Assembly: GCF_013408145.1 (NCBI RefSeq)
Contig: NZ_JACBZI010000001.1
Span: 2,556,001-2,620,000, forward strand
Direction: 5' to 3'
DNA length: 64,000 bases
DNA from: Nocardioides marinus
GTDB taxonomy: Bacteria > Actinomycetota > Actinomycetes > Propionibacteriales > Nocardioidaceae
Position 1 is the first letter of the stretch. Each line of letters starts with the position of its first letter. The translations under genes and the position numbers were made by a program. Below, piece after piece: positions 47,308 through 58,103 of this stretch. The notes beneath the pieces were generated by a model, which saw only the letters and a list, made by a program, of their open reading frames with translations, made no database searches and was not told the DNA's origin.

Positions 47308-49860
47308 ATGCCTGGAACCAACCTCACCCGGGACGAGGCCGCCACCCGCGCCGCCCTCCTGGACGTCACGTCGTACTCCATCGACCTGGACCTCACGACC
47401 GGCGACAAGACCTTCGCCTCCACCACGACCCTGGAGTTCTCCTGCACCGAGCCCGGTGCCGAGACCTTCGCCGACCTCGTCGGCGCAGTCGTCCACGAGA
47501 TCACCCTCAACGGGGAGTCGATCGACCCCGCCACGGCGTACGCCGACAGCCGCATCACCCTGACCGGCCTGGCCGCCGAGAACACGCTGGTCGTGCGCGC
47601 GGACTGCGCCTACTCCCACACCGGGGAGGGCCTGCACCGCTTTGTCGACCCGGTCGACGGCCGCGTCTACCTCTACAGCCAGTTCGAGGTGCCCGACGCC
47701 CGCCGCGTCTTCACCACCTTCGAGCAGCCCGACCTCAAGTCCGTCTTCCGCTTCCGCGTCACCGCACCCGAGGACTGGAAGGTCGTCTCCAACGCCCCCA
47801 CCCCCGAGCCGACCCCGCTCGGGGACGGCAAGGCGCTGTGGGCCTTCGAGCCGACCGAGCGGATGTCGACCTACATCACCGCCCTCGTGGCCGGCGAGTA
47901 CCACGAGGTCCAGGACGTCTACGAGGGCAAGCACGGCACCATCCCGCTGGGCCACTTCTGCCGTCAGTCGCTGGTGGAGTACCTCGAGCGCGACCGCGAG
48001 GAGATCGTCCGGCTGACCAAGCAGGGCTTCGAGTTCTTCGAGGAGCTCTTCGACTTCCCCTACCCGTTCGGCAAGTACGACCAGCTCTACGTGCCGGAGT
48101 ACAACATGGGCGCGATGGAGAACGCCGGCGCCGTGACGCTGCGCGACGAGTACCTCCCGCGCTCGCGTCAGCCGCGCTCGTTCTACGAGTTCCGCGCCTC
48201 GGTGATCCTCCACGAGATGGCGCACATGTGGTTCGGCGACCTGGTGACCATGAAGTGGTGGGACGACCTCTGGCTCAACGAGTCGTTCGCCGAGTGGGCC
48301 TGCTACCACGCCGAGGTCGAGGCCACGGAGTACGACGACGCGTGGACCGGCTTCGCCAACGCGCGCAAGCAGACCGGCTACCGCCAGGACCAGATGCCGT
48401 CGACGCACCCCATCGCGGCCGACAACCACGACCTGCACGCGGTCGAGGTCAACTTCGACATGATCACCTACGCCAAGGGCGCCTCGGTGCTCAAGCAGCT
48501 GGTGGCCTGGGTCGGCATCGAGGACTTCATCGCCGGCCTGCGGCAGTACTTCAAGGACTTCGCGTTCGGCAACAGCGAGTTCAAGGACCTGCTGGCGGCG
48601 CTGGAGAAGGCCTCGGGCCGCGAGCTCACCGGCTGGGCCCAGGAGTGGCTGCAGACCGCCGGGGTCAACACCCTCACCCCCGAGATCGAGCTCGACGCCG
48701 ACGGCGCCTACTCACGGGTCGCGGTGCGCCAGAGCGCCCACCCGGACTGGCCGACGCTGCGCCGGCACCGCATCGGCATCGGCTGCTACTCCTACGACGC
48801 GTCGGGGTCGCTGGTGCGCACCCGCTACGTCGAGACCGACGTCGAGGGCGAGCTGACCGAGATCGGCGAGCTGGTCGGCGAGACCCAGCCCGACCTGCTG
48901 CTGCTCAACGACAACGACCTGGCCTACGCCAAGATCCGCCTCGACGAGCGCTCGCGCACCACCGCGATCGAGGGTCTCTCCAAGCTCGACGACTCCCTGG
49001 CCCGCGCCCTGGTGTGGGGTGCGGCCTGGGACATGACCCGCGACGCCGAGATGCCGGCCACCGACTACGCCGAGCTGGTCCTGGCCAACATCGGCCAGGA
49101 GACCGACGCGTGGGGCGTCTCGCGGATCCCCGCCACCGCCGCCACCGCGGTGAACCTCTACTCCGACCCCGCCGGCCGCGACGCCCTGCAGTCCCGGTGG
49201 GAGCAGGGCCTGCGCGAGCTGGCCCTGGCCGCCGAGGGCGGCTCGGACCACCAGCTGACGTTCGTGCGTTCCTACGCCGGCGCGGCCCGCTCCGAGGAGG
49301 CGCTGGCCTTCGTCGAGGCGCTGCTGGACGGCACCGAGCAGCTCGACGGACTGGCCGTCGACCAGGACCTGCGCTGGTCGCTGATCACCTCCCTGGCCGC
49401 TGCCGGCCGCGCCGGCGACCGCATCGAGGCCGAGCTGGCCGAGGACTCCACCATCTCCGGCCAGGAGCACGCCGCCGCGGCACGCGCCGCCCAGCCCGAC
49501 GCCGACGCCAAGGCCGAGGCCTGGAGGCTCGCGGTGCTCGACGAGTCCACGCCCAACGAGACCGCCCGCTCGATCGTGTTCTCCTTCGTGCGCACCGGCC
49601 AGGAGGAGCTGCTGGCGCCGTACGTCGAGAAGTACCTCACCGCAGGCGAGCAGGCCTGGGAGCACCTCGGCACCCACCGCGCCTCGGTCGCCCTGGGCTA
49701 CCTCTTCCCGACGCCGCTGGCCTCACCGGCGCTCGTGGAGCAGGTCGAGTCGTGGCTGGCCACGACCGACGCCCCGGTGCCGGCCCAGCGCTACGTGCGC
49801 GAGGGCCTGGCCGACGCCCAGCGCGCGCTCGCCGCGCAGGCCTGCGACCGGGACGCGTAG
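47308..49860 (+). CDS. pepN: Aminopeptidase N (M1 metallopeptidase)
   Basis: 850 residues. Zinc motif His302-Glu303-x2-His306 with Glu325 (LNESFAEW), exopeptidase motif GAMEN at 268-272, and Tyr region downstream. The C-terminal ERAP1-like helical domain extends to the end. It removes N-terminal residues from peptides, likely completing Clp proteolysis. ATG at 47308 (MPGTNLTRDEA) matches the actinobacterial N-terminus; an ATG 12 bp upstream is the alternative. Confidence 0.96.
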   Translation: MPGTNLTRDEAATRAALLDVTSYSIDLDLTTGDKTFASTTTLEFSCTEPGAETFADLVGAVVHEITLNGESIDPATAYADSRITLTGLAAENTLVVRADCAYSHTGEGLHRFVDPVDGRVYLYSQFEVPDARRVFTTFEQPDLKSVFRFRVTAPEDWKVVSNAPTPEPTPLGDGKALWAFEPTERMSTYITALVAGEYHEVQDVYEGKHGTIPLGHFCRQSLVEYLERDREEIVRLTKQGFEFFEELFDFPYPFGKYDQLYVPEYNMGAMENAGAVTLRDEYLPRSRQPRSFYEFRASVILHEMAHMWFGDLVTMKWWDDLWLNESFAEWACYHAEVEATEYDDAWTGFANARKQTGYRQDQMPSTHPIAADNHDLHAVEVNFDMITYAKGASVLKQLVAWVGIEDFIAGLRQYFKDFAFGNSEFKDLLAALEKASGRELTGWAQEWLQTAGVNTLTPEIELDADGAYSRVAVRQSAHPDWPTLRRHRIGIGCYSYDASGSLVRTRYVETDVEGELTEIGELVGETQPDLLLLNDNDLAYAKIRLDERSRTTAIEGLSKLDDSLARALVWGAAWDMTRDAEMPATDYAELVLANIGQETDAWGVSRIPATAATAVNLYSDPAGRDALQSRWEQGLRELALAAEGGSDHQLTFVRSYAGAARSEEALAFVEALLDGTEQLDGLAVDQDLRWSLITSLAAAGRAGDRIEAELAEDSTISGQEHAAAARAAQPDADAKAEAWRLAVLDESTPNETARSIVFSFVRTGQEELLAPYVEKYLTAGEQAWEHLGTHRASVALGYLFPTPLASPALVEQVESWLATTDAPVPAQRYVREGLADAQRALAAQACDRDA

Positions 49861-49873
49861 CGGACCGGTCGTC

Positions 49874-49930
49874 GGTGGTCGAGCGAGCGGCGTGACCGAG
49901 GAACGAGGTCACGACCCGCGTGTCGAGACC
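49874..49930. repeat. 57-bp dispersed element, copy 1
   Basis: It starts GGTGGTCGAGCG and ends GTGTCGAGACC, with an inner hairpin GTGACC...GGTCAC. It differs from copy 2 at 3 of 57 positions. Located just after pepN. Confidence 0.85.
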
Positions 49931-49973
49931 CGGTGACGCGGTCACCGACGACGACCACAGCGAAGAGCCCCCG

Positions 49974-50005
49974 CACCGGTCGGTGCGGGGGCTCTCTCGC
50001 TCGGG
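49974..50005. terminator. Bidirectional hairpin between pepN and DUF5130 gene
   Basis: Perfect 15-bp arms 49974-49988 and 49991-50005, loop GT. Confidence 0.7.
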
Positions 50006-50012
50006 GGCGGGC

Positions 50013-50399
50013 TCAGCCGGCGTGCAGCGTGCGCGGGGGACGAGCGTGCTCGGCGAGCATCTCGATGCCGCGGCGCAGACCGCCGGCGAGGTCGCCGGCG
50101 GCGAAGTCGGTGCGCATGTGCAGGACCGCGATCTCGACCTCGGCGTCGCTGAGGTGACGGCGCACGTGGGCACCGGTGACGACCTCGAGCATCCGGCGGG
50201 TCGGGTCGACCATCACCAGGATGCTGCGCGAGGGCGCGACCAGGGTGTTGTGCAGCTGGGTGGCGAAGGCGCGGGAGTCCTCGCCCTCCGCGTTGCCGAC
50301 GAAGACCGAGATCTCCGCACGACAGGTCTGCTCGGCGCGCCGGATGGTCGCGTCGAGCTGGGCCCGCTCGGAGGCGGTGAAGGGGTCACCAGCGGCCAC
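50013..50399 (-). CDS. DUF5130/TPM-like protein
   Basis: 128 residues. Sequence FTASERAQLDATIRRAEQTCRAEISVFVG and RSILVMVDPTRRMLEVVTGAHVRRHLSD resembles DUF5130, related to TPM-fold phosphatase-like domains. Function unknown. GTG at 50399 (VAAGDPFTAS) is chosen since a GGGGG motif lies just upstream; it overlaps the upstream gene's stop by 14 bp, so the two are coupled. Confidence 0.75.
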   Translation of the reverse strand: MAAGDPFTASERAQLDATIRRAEQTCRAEISVFVGNAEGEDSRAFATQLHNTLVAPSRSILVMVDPTRRMLEVVTGAHVRRHLSDAEVEIAVLHMRTDFAAGDLAGGLRRGIEMLAEHARPPRTLHAG

Positions 50400-50763
50400 T
50401 GGCACCCCCGGCCTGGGAGTCCTGGCCGTCGGGACCGGCGAGCTCGCCGGTGGCCTTGCGCGGGCCACCGAGCCACTGGTTCTCGACCTCCGGCGCGCCC
50501 GGGGCCACCCGCTCGCCGCGGGCCAGCGGCGGGCCGTAGACCATGGCGGTGATGATCAGGGCGCCCAGCAGCGGCAGCCCGACGGCCACCAGCAGCACGT
50601 GGACGGGGTCCACGGGGTCGGGGTCGGACCAGCCGGAAGGCACCTCGGCGGCGGCAGGCGCTGCGGTGAGCACCGCGAGCGAGACCGCGGTCAGGGCGGT
50701 GGCGCCGAGGGCCAGGAGCGCGGCGAGGACGCGACGGGCGGAGAGGGCGAGCTGCGAGGTCAC
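50386..50763 (-). CDS. Small membrane protein, unknown
   Basis: 125 residues. First hydrophobic segment at residues ~10-40 may be a cleaved signal (AAPAAAEVP), second at ~52-77 (VHVLLVAVGLPLLGALII). The C-terminus is hydrophilic and Gly-rich. Not recognised. Its 3' end overlaps the DUF5130 gene, suggesting that the two products act together at the membrane. Confidence 0.65.
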   Translation of the reverse strand: MTSQLALSARRVLAALLALGATALTAVSLAVLTAAPAAAEVPSGWSDPDPVDPVHVLLVAVGLPLLGALIITAMVYGPPLARGERVAPGAPEVENQWLGGPRKATGELAGPDGQDSQAGGASGRW

Positions 50764-50900
50764 GCGCGCCAGGATAGTGCGTCGTGGCCCACCTCTTCGT
50801 CGGGTCCGCCGCCCATGGCCGCCGAACGTGACGGGCGCGACACCGCACCCACGCCCGGGGTGGTTCGATTCCTCGCCTCTCCCCCGGTTTACTGGCCGGC

Positions 50901-51935
50901 ATGTTCTCCCAAGCCGTCACCTGCACAGACGACGAGTGGTGGTGCTCCCAGGTCCTCGACCGGACCGGGAACGAGACCCTCGCCCGCGCTGCCGACGTCC
51001 TGATCGGGGTGCCCCTCGCCCTGCTGGGGCTGCTCCTGGTCGGACTGGTCGTGCGCTGGCTGCTCCACCGGCTCGTGGACCGGCTGGTCAACCGCGCCGA
51101 GGACGGCGTGCTGCCCACCCGGGTCCCCCGTTTCTCCCGCGGCCGCTCCAGCAAGGCCGAGCAGGAGGTCGCCGCTCGCGACTCCATCACCCAGGCACGC
51201 CGGGTCCAGCGTGCGCAGACGATGGGCAGCCTGCTGAAGTCGATCGTGACCGGCCTCCTGATCGCGATCGTCGGCACGATGATGCTCAGCGAGGTCGGGG
51301 TCAACATCGCCCCGATCATCGCCTCGGCCGGGATCGTCGGTCTCGCGCTCGGCTTCGGCGCCCAGTCGCTGGTCAAGGACTTCCTGTCCGGCATCTTCAT
51401 GATCTTCGAGGACCAGTTCGGCGTCGGCGACGTGGTCAACGTCGGCGAGGCGATCGGCACGGTCGAGGCCGTGTCGCTGCGCGTCACGCGGCTGCGGTCG
51501 CTGGACGGCACCGTCTGGTACGTCCCCAACGGGGAGATCCTGCGCGTGGGCAACCTGTCGCAGAACTGGTCGCGTGCGGTCATCGACGTCGGCATCGCCT
51601 ACGACTCCGACGTCGTGCACGCCAAGAAGGTGCTCGCCGAGGTCGGCGAGTCGATGTGGGACGACGACGAGTTCCGCGAGCTGCTCATCGAGCAGCCCGA
51701 GGTCACCGGCGTCGAGGGGCTCGGCGCGGACTCCGTGGACCTGCGGATCATGGTCAAGACCGCGCCCCTGCAGAACTGGGCCGTCGCCCGCGAGCTGCGA
51801 CAGCGGATCAAGGCCCGCTTCGACGCCGAGGGCATCGAGATCCCCTTCGCGCAGCGGGTCGTGTGGCACCGCGAGGAGACCGCCGCCGCGGCCGAGGTCG
51901 CGGCCAAGGAGGCCCGCGAGACCGACGACGCCTGA
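50901..51935 (+). CDS. MscS-family mechanosensitive channel
   Basis: 344 residues. N-terminal span near residue 30, two further spans around 105-140, and the MscS signature GLALGFGAQSLVKDFLSGIFMIFEDQFGVGD. The beta domain and C-terminal cage follow (GSVWYVPNGEI-like: GTVWYVPNGEILRVGNLS). It releases solutes on hypo-osmotic shock. ATG at 50901; TTTACT ends 7 nt upstream and might be a poor -10. Confidence 0.92.
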   Translation: MFSQAVTCTDDEWWCSQVLDRTGNETLARAADVLIGVPLALLGLLLVGLVVRWLLHRLVDRLVNRAEDGVLPTRVPRFSRGRSSKAEQEVAARDSITQARRVQRAQTMGSLLKSIVTGLLIAIVGTMMLSEVGVNIAPIIASAGIVGLALGFGAQSLVKDFLSGIFMIFEDQFGVGDVVNVGEAIGTVEAVSLRVTRLRSLDGTVWYVPNGEILRVGNLSQNWSRAVIDVGIAYDSDVVHAKKVLAEVGESMWDDDEFRELLIEQPEVTGVEGLGADSVDLRIMVKTAPLQNWAVARELRQRIKARFDAEGIEIPFAQRVVWHREETAAAAEVAAKEARETDDA

Positions 51936-51966
51936 GCCGCTGACCCAGCGGCCCACCGCCGTACGC

Positions 51967-52002
51967 CGAAGGGCCGGCCCCCGTGCGGGGGCCGGCCCTT
52001 CG
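51967..52002. terminator. Bidirectional hairpin between mscS and OsmC gene
   Basis: Perfect 17-bp arms 51967-51983 and 51986-52002 around TG. Confidence 0.7.
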
Positions 52003-52018
52003 TGCGTGGTCGGTCGCC

Positions 52019-52444
52019 TCAGGCGAGCGCCGCGTCCAGCGTGATCGTGGTGCCGGCGAGCGCCTTGCTCACCGGGCAGTTGGCCTTGGCGCCCTCGGCG
52101 GCCTCGACGAACTGCTCCTCGGTGATGCCCTCCACGGTGCCGCGGACGGTGATCTTGATGCCGGTGATGCCGGTGCCGACGGTCAGCTCGACCTCGGCGC
52201 TGGTCTCCAGCGTGGTCGGCGGCGTGCCGGCCTTGGACAGCCCGGCCGAGAGGGCCATGGAGAAGCAGGAGGAGTGCGCGGCCGCGATCAGCTCCTCGGG
52301 GGAGGTCTTGCCGTTCGCCTTCTCCGAGCGCGAGGGCCAGGAGACGTCGAAGGTGCCGACGCCGGAGGACTGCAGCTCCACGCTGCCGGCGCCCTCGGCG
52401 AGGGAGCCCTGCCACGTGGTCTTCGCGGTGCGGGTGGTGGCCAT
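52019..52444 (-). CDS. OsmC/Ohr-family peroxiredoxin-like protein
   Basis: 141 residues. The two redox cysteines are Cys60 (AAHSSCFSMALS) and Cys123 (KANCPVSKAL), spaced as in OsmC. It reduces organic hydroperoxides using thiols. It is divergent from the haemoglobin gene with a 106-bp gap, so the two may respond together to oxidative or nitrosative stress. Confidence 0.92.
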   Translation of the reverse strand: MATTRTAKTTWQGSLAEGAGSVELQSSGVGTFDVSWPSRSEKANGKTSPEELIAAAHSSCFSMALSAGLSKAGTPPTTLETSAEVELTVGTGITGIKITVRGTVEGITEEQFVEAAEGAKANCPVSKALAGTTITLDAALA

Positions 52445-52538
52445 GAAGGTGATCTCCTGGGGGTGCGTGGGTCAGGGCGTGGCCCTGCGGTCATCACCAC
52501 TCTTCCACGCCGGGTGTGAGGCGCCACCGCCCCGTCGG

Positions 52539-52544
52539 CATGAT
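52539..52544 (+). promoter_or_regulatory. -10-like CATGAT for glbO
   Basis: It ends 6 nt before the GTG; an out-of-frame ATG overlaps it. Confidence 0.4.
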
Positions 52545-52550
52545 GGACCG

Positions 52551-52925
52551 GTGAGCTTCTACGACGAGATCGGCGGCGAGGAGACCATCACCCGCATCGT
52601 GGCGCGTTTCTACGCCGGTGTGGCCGGTGACGAGGTGCTGCGCCCGATGTACCCCGAGGAGGACCTCGGCCCTGCCGAGGAGCGCTTCCGGCTCTTCCTC
52701 ATGCAGTACTGGGGCGGCCCGACGACCTACGGCGAGCGGCGCGGGCACCCGCGGCTGCGGATGCGCCACGCGCCGTACCCGGTCGACCCCACGGCGCGCG
52801 ACCACTGGCTGCGCCACTTCCGCGACGCCCTCGACGAGGTCGCGCTGCCGCCGGAGCAGGACCAGCAGTTCTGGGACTACGTCACGCACGCCGCCCAGTT
52901 CATGGTCAACACGATGGAGACATGA
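52551..52925 (+). CDS. glbO: Truncated haemoglobin, group II (trHbO)
   Basis: 124 residues. Proximal His73 (RMRHAPYPV), Tyr21 (B10), Tyr34 (CD1) and Trp86 (G8) match the M. tuberculosis GlbO haem pocket at a constant two-residue offset. It binds oxygen and may act in NO or peroxide chemistry. GTG at 52551 gives SFYDEIGGEET, the family N-terminus. The 3' end overlaps the convergent thioesterase gene by 20 bp. Confidence 0.94.
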   Translation: MSFYDEIGGEETITRIVARFYAGVAGDEVLRPMYPEEDLGPAEERFRLFLMQYWGGPTTYGERRGHPRLRMRHAPYPVDPTARDHWLRHFRDALDEVALPPEQDQQFWDYVTHAAQFMVNTMET

Positions 52926-53799
52926 CCTCGAGCAGCGGGGCGCGGATGTCGTCCCCGGGCCTGCGCGGCCGGCCCGTGGCCGGGTCGAAGAAGACCAGCA
53001 CCACCCGGGCCCGGGCCAGCAGGACCTCCCCGTCCGCACCCTGGCCGTCGACGATCTCGGTCTCCATGACCAGCGACGACGAGCCGACGTGGCTGACCCA
53101 GGTCCACGCGTCGTACGCCGCGGCCCGGTGCAGGATCGGGACCTTGTAGTCCACGTCGACCTGGGCGACGACCAGCGCGCTGCGCTCCGCGGAGCCCGGG
53201 ACCTCGTCCCAGAGCCGGCCCATCATCGCGATGCGCGCCTCCTGGAGGTACTCGAAGTACTTGACGTTGTTGACGTGGCCGTAGACGTCGACGTCGCTGA
53301 ACCGCACCTGCACCGGGTAGTGCCCCACCTCCGAGCGTCGCGGCTGCGTGGGCCCCGGCGACCGCTCGGGCGCCTGCGCGGCGGGGTCGCGGTGGCCCTC
53401 GAGGACCGCCTTCTCCTGCGCGGTCAGCCGTCGCGGCCGCTCCTCGGCGAAGACGTACGGCGTCAGCTCGGTCGTCGCGGTGAGGTAGACCGTGCGGGAC
53501 CCGTCCGGGTGCACGTCGTGGACCTCGTAGGCCAGGGTGAAGGAGGCGGCGCGGATCTCGGTGACCCAGCACTCGATGCGCACCGGCTCGAAGCGGAACA
53601 GCAGCGGCTCGCGGTAGCGCACCTGGGTCCGGGCCACGACGAGGCCCTCGACCAGCTCCTGGCCCATCAGCTCGACCCGGTGGCTGCGGAACATGTCGAC
53701 CCGCGCCTCCTGCAGGTAGTCGACGTAGACCACGTTGTTGACGTGGCCCAGGGCGTCGAGGTCCGCCCACCGCACCGGGCACTCGTAGACGTGTCTCAC
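52906..53799 (-). CDS. Tandem hotdog acyl-CoA thioesterase
   Basis: 297 residues with two 4HBT hotdog domains: RWADLDALGHVNNVVYVDYLQEAR (residues ~10-33) and VRFSDVDVYGHVNNVKYFEYLQEAR (~165-190). Each has the Asp-x-Asp...His-Asn-Asn catalytic region. It cleaves acyl-CoA thioesters; similar to M. tuberculosis Rv2475c. GTG at 53799. It is divergent from thiolase, with overlapping -10 hexamers (53815-53820 and 53819-53824). Confidence 0.9.
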   Translation of the reverse strand: MRHVYECPVRWADLDALGHVNNVVYVDYLQEARVDMFRSHRVELMGQELVEGLVVARTQVRYREPLLFRFEPVRIECWVTEIRAASFTLAYEVHDVHPDGSRTVYLTATTELTPYVFAEERPRRLTAQEKAVLEGHRDPAAQAPERSPGPTQPRRSEVGHYPVQVRFSDVDVYGHVNNVKYFEYLQEARIAMMGRLWDEVPGSAERSALVVAQVDVDYKVPILHRAAAYDAWTWVSHVGSSSLVMETEIVDGQGADGEVLLARARVVLVFFDPATGRPRRPGDDIRAPLLEVMSPSC

Positions 53800-53814
53800 A
53801 CCGGCGATGCTCCC

Positions 53815-53824
53815 AGGCTAGTGT
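53815..53824. promoter_or_regulatory. Overlapping divergent -10 elements, thioesterase/thiolase
   Basis: TAGCCT on the minus strand (53815-53820) and TAGTGT on the plus strand (53819-53824) share two bases, so the two promoters would exclude each other. Confidence 0.4.
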
Positions 53825-53865
53825 GAGCCGGTCCGGAGCCACCCCACAGAGAAGAGCATCCCCGC

Positions 53866-55089
53866 ATGCCCGAAGCAGTCATCGTCTCCGCCGCCCGCAC
53901 GCCGATCGGGCGTGCCAACAAGGGCTCGCTGAAGGACTTCCGCCCCGACGACCTGGCCGCCTTCGCGATCCAGTCCGCCCTCGACAAGATCCCGGCGCTG
54001 GACCCCACCACGATCGAGGACCTCTACCTCGGCTGCGGCCTGCCCGGCGGCGAGTCCGGCAACAACATGGCGCGCATCGTCACCACGCTCATGGGCCTCG
54101 AGGTCCCGGGCGCGACGACCACCCGCTACTGCGCGTCGTCGGTGCAGACCACCCGGATGGCGTTCCACGCGATCAAGGCCGGCGAGGGCGACATCTTCGT
54201 CTCCGCCGGCGTCGAGACCGTGTCCCGCTTCGCCAAGGGCACCTCCGACCACTGGCCCGACACCAAGAACCCGGTCTTCGCCGAGGCCCAGGAGCGCACC
54301 AACAAGACCGCCGAGCTGGGCAACGCGGCCGGCGCCTGGCACGACCCGCGCGAGGACGGCCTCGTCCCCGACGTCTACATCGCCATGGGCCAGACCGCCG
54401 AGAACGTCGCCACCCTGCGCGGCCTGGACCGCAAGGAGCTCGACGAGTTCGCGGTCCGCTCCCAGAACCTCACCGAGAAGGCGATCGCCGACGGCTTCTG
54501 GGCCCGCGAGATCACCCCGGTCACGCTGGCCGACGGCACGGTCGTCGGCGCCGACGACGGCCCGCGCGCCGGCGTCACCTACGACGCCATCGCCGGCCTG
54601 AAGCCCGTCTTCCGCCCCGACGGCGTCGTCACCGCCGGCAACTGCTGCCCGCTCAACGACGGTGCCGCCGCCGTGGTCATGATGAGCGACACCAAGGCCG
54701 CCGAGCTCGGGCTGACGCCGCTCGCGCGCGTCGTGTCGACCGGCGTCTCGGGCCTCTCCCCCGAGATCATGGGTCTGGGTCCCGTCGAGGCCACCAAGAA
54801 GGCGCTGGCCAACGCGGGCATGAGCATCGGTGACATCGACCTCGTCGAGATCAACGAGGCCTTCGCCGCCCAGGTCGTGCCCTCCTACCAGGACCTCGGC
54901 ATCGACATCGACCGCCTCAACGTCAACGGTGGCGCGATCGCGGTCGGCCACCCGTTCGGCATGACCGGTGCCCGCCTGCAGAACACGATGCTCAACAGCC
55001 TGGACTGGCACGACAAGACCACCGGCCTGATCACCATGTGCGTGGGCGGCGGCCAGGGCATGGCGCTCATCCTCGAGCGCCTGTCCTGA
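53866..55089 (+). CDS. Acetyl-CoA acyltransferase (thiolase)
   Basis: 407 residues. Catalytic Cys89 (RYCASS), His362 ([14 protein letters not shown]) and Cys392 (TMCVGGGQG). FadA-type thiolase of beta-oxidation or steroid side-chain degradation; it cleaves 3-ketoacyl-CoA. ATG at 53866 follows AGAGAAGAG. Downstream is a MarR regulator 105 bp away with its own promoter. A KstR site was not seen here. Confidence 0.93.
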   Translation: MPEAVIVSAARTPIGRANKGSLKDFRPDDLAAFAIQSALDKIPALDPTTIEDLYLGCGLPGGESGNNMARIVTTLMGLEVPGATTTRYCASSVQTTRMAFHAIKAGEGDIFVSAGVETVSRFAKGTSDHWPDTKNPVFAEAQERTNKTAELGNAAGAWHDPREDGLVPDVYIAMGQTAENVATLRGLDRKELDEFAVRSQNLTEKAIADGFWAREITPVTLADGTVVGADDGPRAGVTYDAIAGLKPVFRPDGVVTAGNCCPLNDGAAAVVMMSDTKAAELGLTPLARVVSTGVSGLSPEIMGLGPVEATKKALANAGMSIGDIDLVEINEAFAAQVVPSYQDLGIDIDRLNVNGGAIAVGHPFGMTGARLQNTMLNSLDWHDKTTGLITMCVGGGQGMALILERLS

Positions 55090-55181
55090 CCGACACCCTG
55101 CCTCCCCCGCAGCGCCGCGCCGGGCCGGTCGGGCTCACGCCCGACCGGCCCCGGCTGGGCTGATCGGGGTGGGCAGCCGCG

Positions 55182-55187
55182 TAAAGT
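55182..55187 (+). promoter_or_regulatory. -10 hexamer TAAAGT for the MarR gene
   Basis: It ends 6 nt before GTG 55194; leaderless mRNA predicted. Confidence 0.5.
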
Positions 55188-55193
55188 ACGCGG

Positions 55194-55688
55194 GTGCCCA
55201 CGCCCGACCTCTCCGCCGAGACCCGCTGGCTCAGCGAGGACGAGCAACGCTCCTGGCGATCGCTCGTGCTCGGCACCACGCTGCTCTTCGACCGTCTCGA
55301 CGCGGACCTGCGCCGGGCCTTCGACCTGTCGCTGACCGAGTACGAGATCCTCGTGCGGCTCTCCGAACGCGACGGTCGGGTGCGGATGGCCCAGCTGGCC
55401 GACGCCCTGGCGCACTCACGCAGCCGGGTCACCCACACGGTGGCGCGCATGGAGCGCGCGCAGCTGGTGCGACGCACCACCTCCCCCGAGGACGGACGGG
55501 GCATCGTGTGCGTGATGACCGACGAGGGTCGCACGCTCCTCGAGCGGGCAGCACAGGTCCACGTGCGGGGCGTGCGTGCCCACCTCGTCGACCTCGCCGA
55601 CCCCGAGGACTTCCGCGCCGTCGCACGAGTCTTCGACGCCGTCGCCGACCGGTTGGTCGCCGGTCACCCCGAGGCGGAGATCCGCTGA
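55194..55688 (+). CDS. MarR-family transcriptional regulator
   Basis: 164 residues. Winged helix: [26 protein letters not shown], recognition helix [20 protein letters not shown], wing [17 protein letters not shown]. The effector and targets are unknown; it could control itself or the thiolase. GTG start is set by TAAAGT. The stop codon lies in the left arm of a terminator palindrome. Confidence 0.9.
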   Translation: MPTPDLSAETRWLSEDEQRSWRSLVLGTTLLFDRLDADLRRAFDLSLTEYEILVRLSERDGRVRMAQLADALAHSRSRVTHTVARMERAQLVRRTTSPEDGRGIVCVMTDEGRTLLERAAQVHVRGVRAHLVDLADPEDFRAVARVFDAVADRLVAGHPEAEIR

Positions 55689-55712
55689 GAGGCGGAGCCT
55701 CTCAGCGGATCT
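55678..55712. terminator. Hairpin overlapping the MarR stop
   Basis: Perfect 16-bp arms 55678-55693 and 55697-55712, loop GGA. Confidence 0.7.
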
Positions 55713-55715
55713 GAT

Positions 55716-55772
55716 GGTGGTCGAGCGAGCGGCGCGACCGAGGGACGAGGTCGCGACCCGCGTGTCGAGACC
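55716..55772. repeat. 57-bp dispersed element, copy 2
   Basis: Same orientation as copy 1 at 49874. Inner hairpin GCGACC...GGTCGC keeps pairing despite two changes relative to copy 1. Confidence 0.85.
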
Positions 55773-55799
55773 CAGTCGCTGGCGGGAACAGCCGGACCG

Positions 55800-57482
<1,683 letters not shown>

Positions 57483-57490
57483 GGTCCGCG

Positions 57491-57496
57491 AGCCTA
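57491..57496 (-). promoter_or_regulatory. -10 hexamer TAGGCT for ettA
   Basis: It ends 8 nt before the ettA ATG. Confidence 0.45.
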
Positions 57497-57517
57497 CCCA
57501 CGGGCACCGACCGGGAC

Positions 57518-57910
57518 TCAGGCGGCCTGCCCCTCCTCGCCGGCCGGGCGCGAGGTGCGTGTGAACTCGCTGGTGCCACGGTTGAGGTCGTGGCCCACCA
57601 CCTGGGCGTCGACCTCGAAGGAGGTCATCTGCACCCCCTGCGCGTTGGTCCACGTCGAGGCCCGCAGCCGACCCACGACGACCACCGGGTCGCCGCGTCG
57701 CAGGGAGGCGGCGCAGCCCTCCCCCAGCGCTCGCCAGGCGTTGACGGTGAACCACTGCGTGGTGTCGTCGCTCCACTGCCCGCTCGCGGCGTGGAAGCGG
57801 CGCGGGGTCGCGGCCAGCCGGAAGCTGGCCACGCTGGCCCCACCCGCCTGGCGGACGGTGACGTTGCTGCCGAGCCATCCCTCCATGGTCACCAGGGTGT
57901 CGTTGAGCAC
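57518..57910 (-). CDS. SSB-like single-stranded DNA-binding protein
   Basis: 130 residues, OB fold: VTMEGWLGSNVTVRQAGGASVASFRLAATPRRF and QWFTVNAWRALGEGCAASLRRGDPVVVVGRL. It lacks the acidic DDDxPF tail of replicative SSB, so it is an accessory paralogue (compare Rv2478c beside Rv2477c). GTG at 57910 follows GAGGAGG. It lies 35 bp upstream of ettA. Confidence 0.85.
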   Translation of the reverse strand: MLNDTLVTMEGWLGSNVTVRQAGGASVASFRLAATPRRFHAASGQWSDDTTQWFTVNAWRALGEGCAASLRRGDPVVVVGRLRASTWTNAQGVQMTSFEVDAQVVGHDLNRGTSEFTRTSRPAGEEGQAA

Positions 57911-58103
57911 GGCGTCCTCCTCCTCGGGGACGGGCGTCCCCACGGGCCAGAGCCTGCCGCGGACCGGGACGGCACGGGCCGCAGCGGCAGCAGCCTGGGG
58001 GCGACCACGTCGCGAGCAGTCGCTGTGGACGGTCCGCGGCTCGTGGGCGGGCCGGCGACTAGGCGTACCCGATGGTGCCCGGTGGTGCCGGGCGTGCCCG
58101 ACG

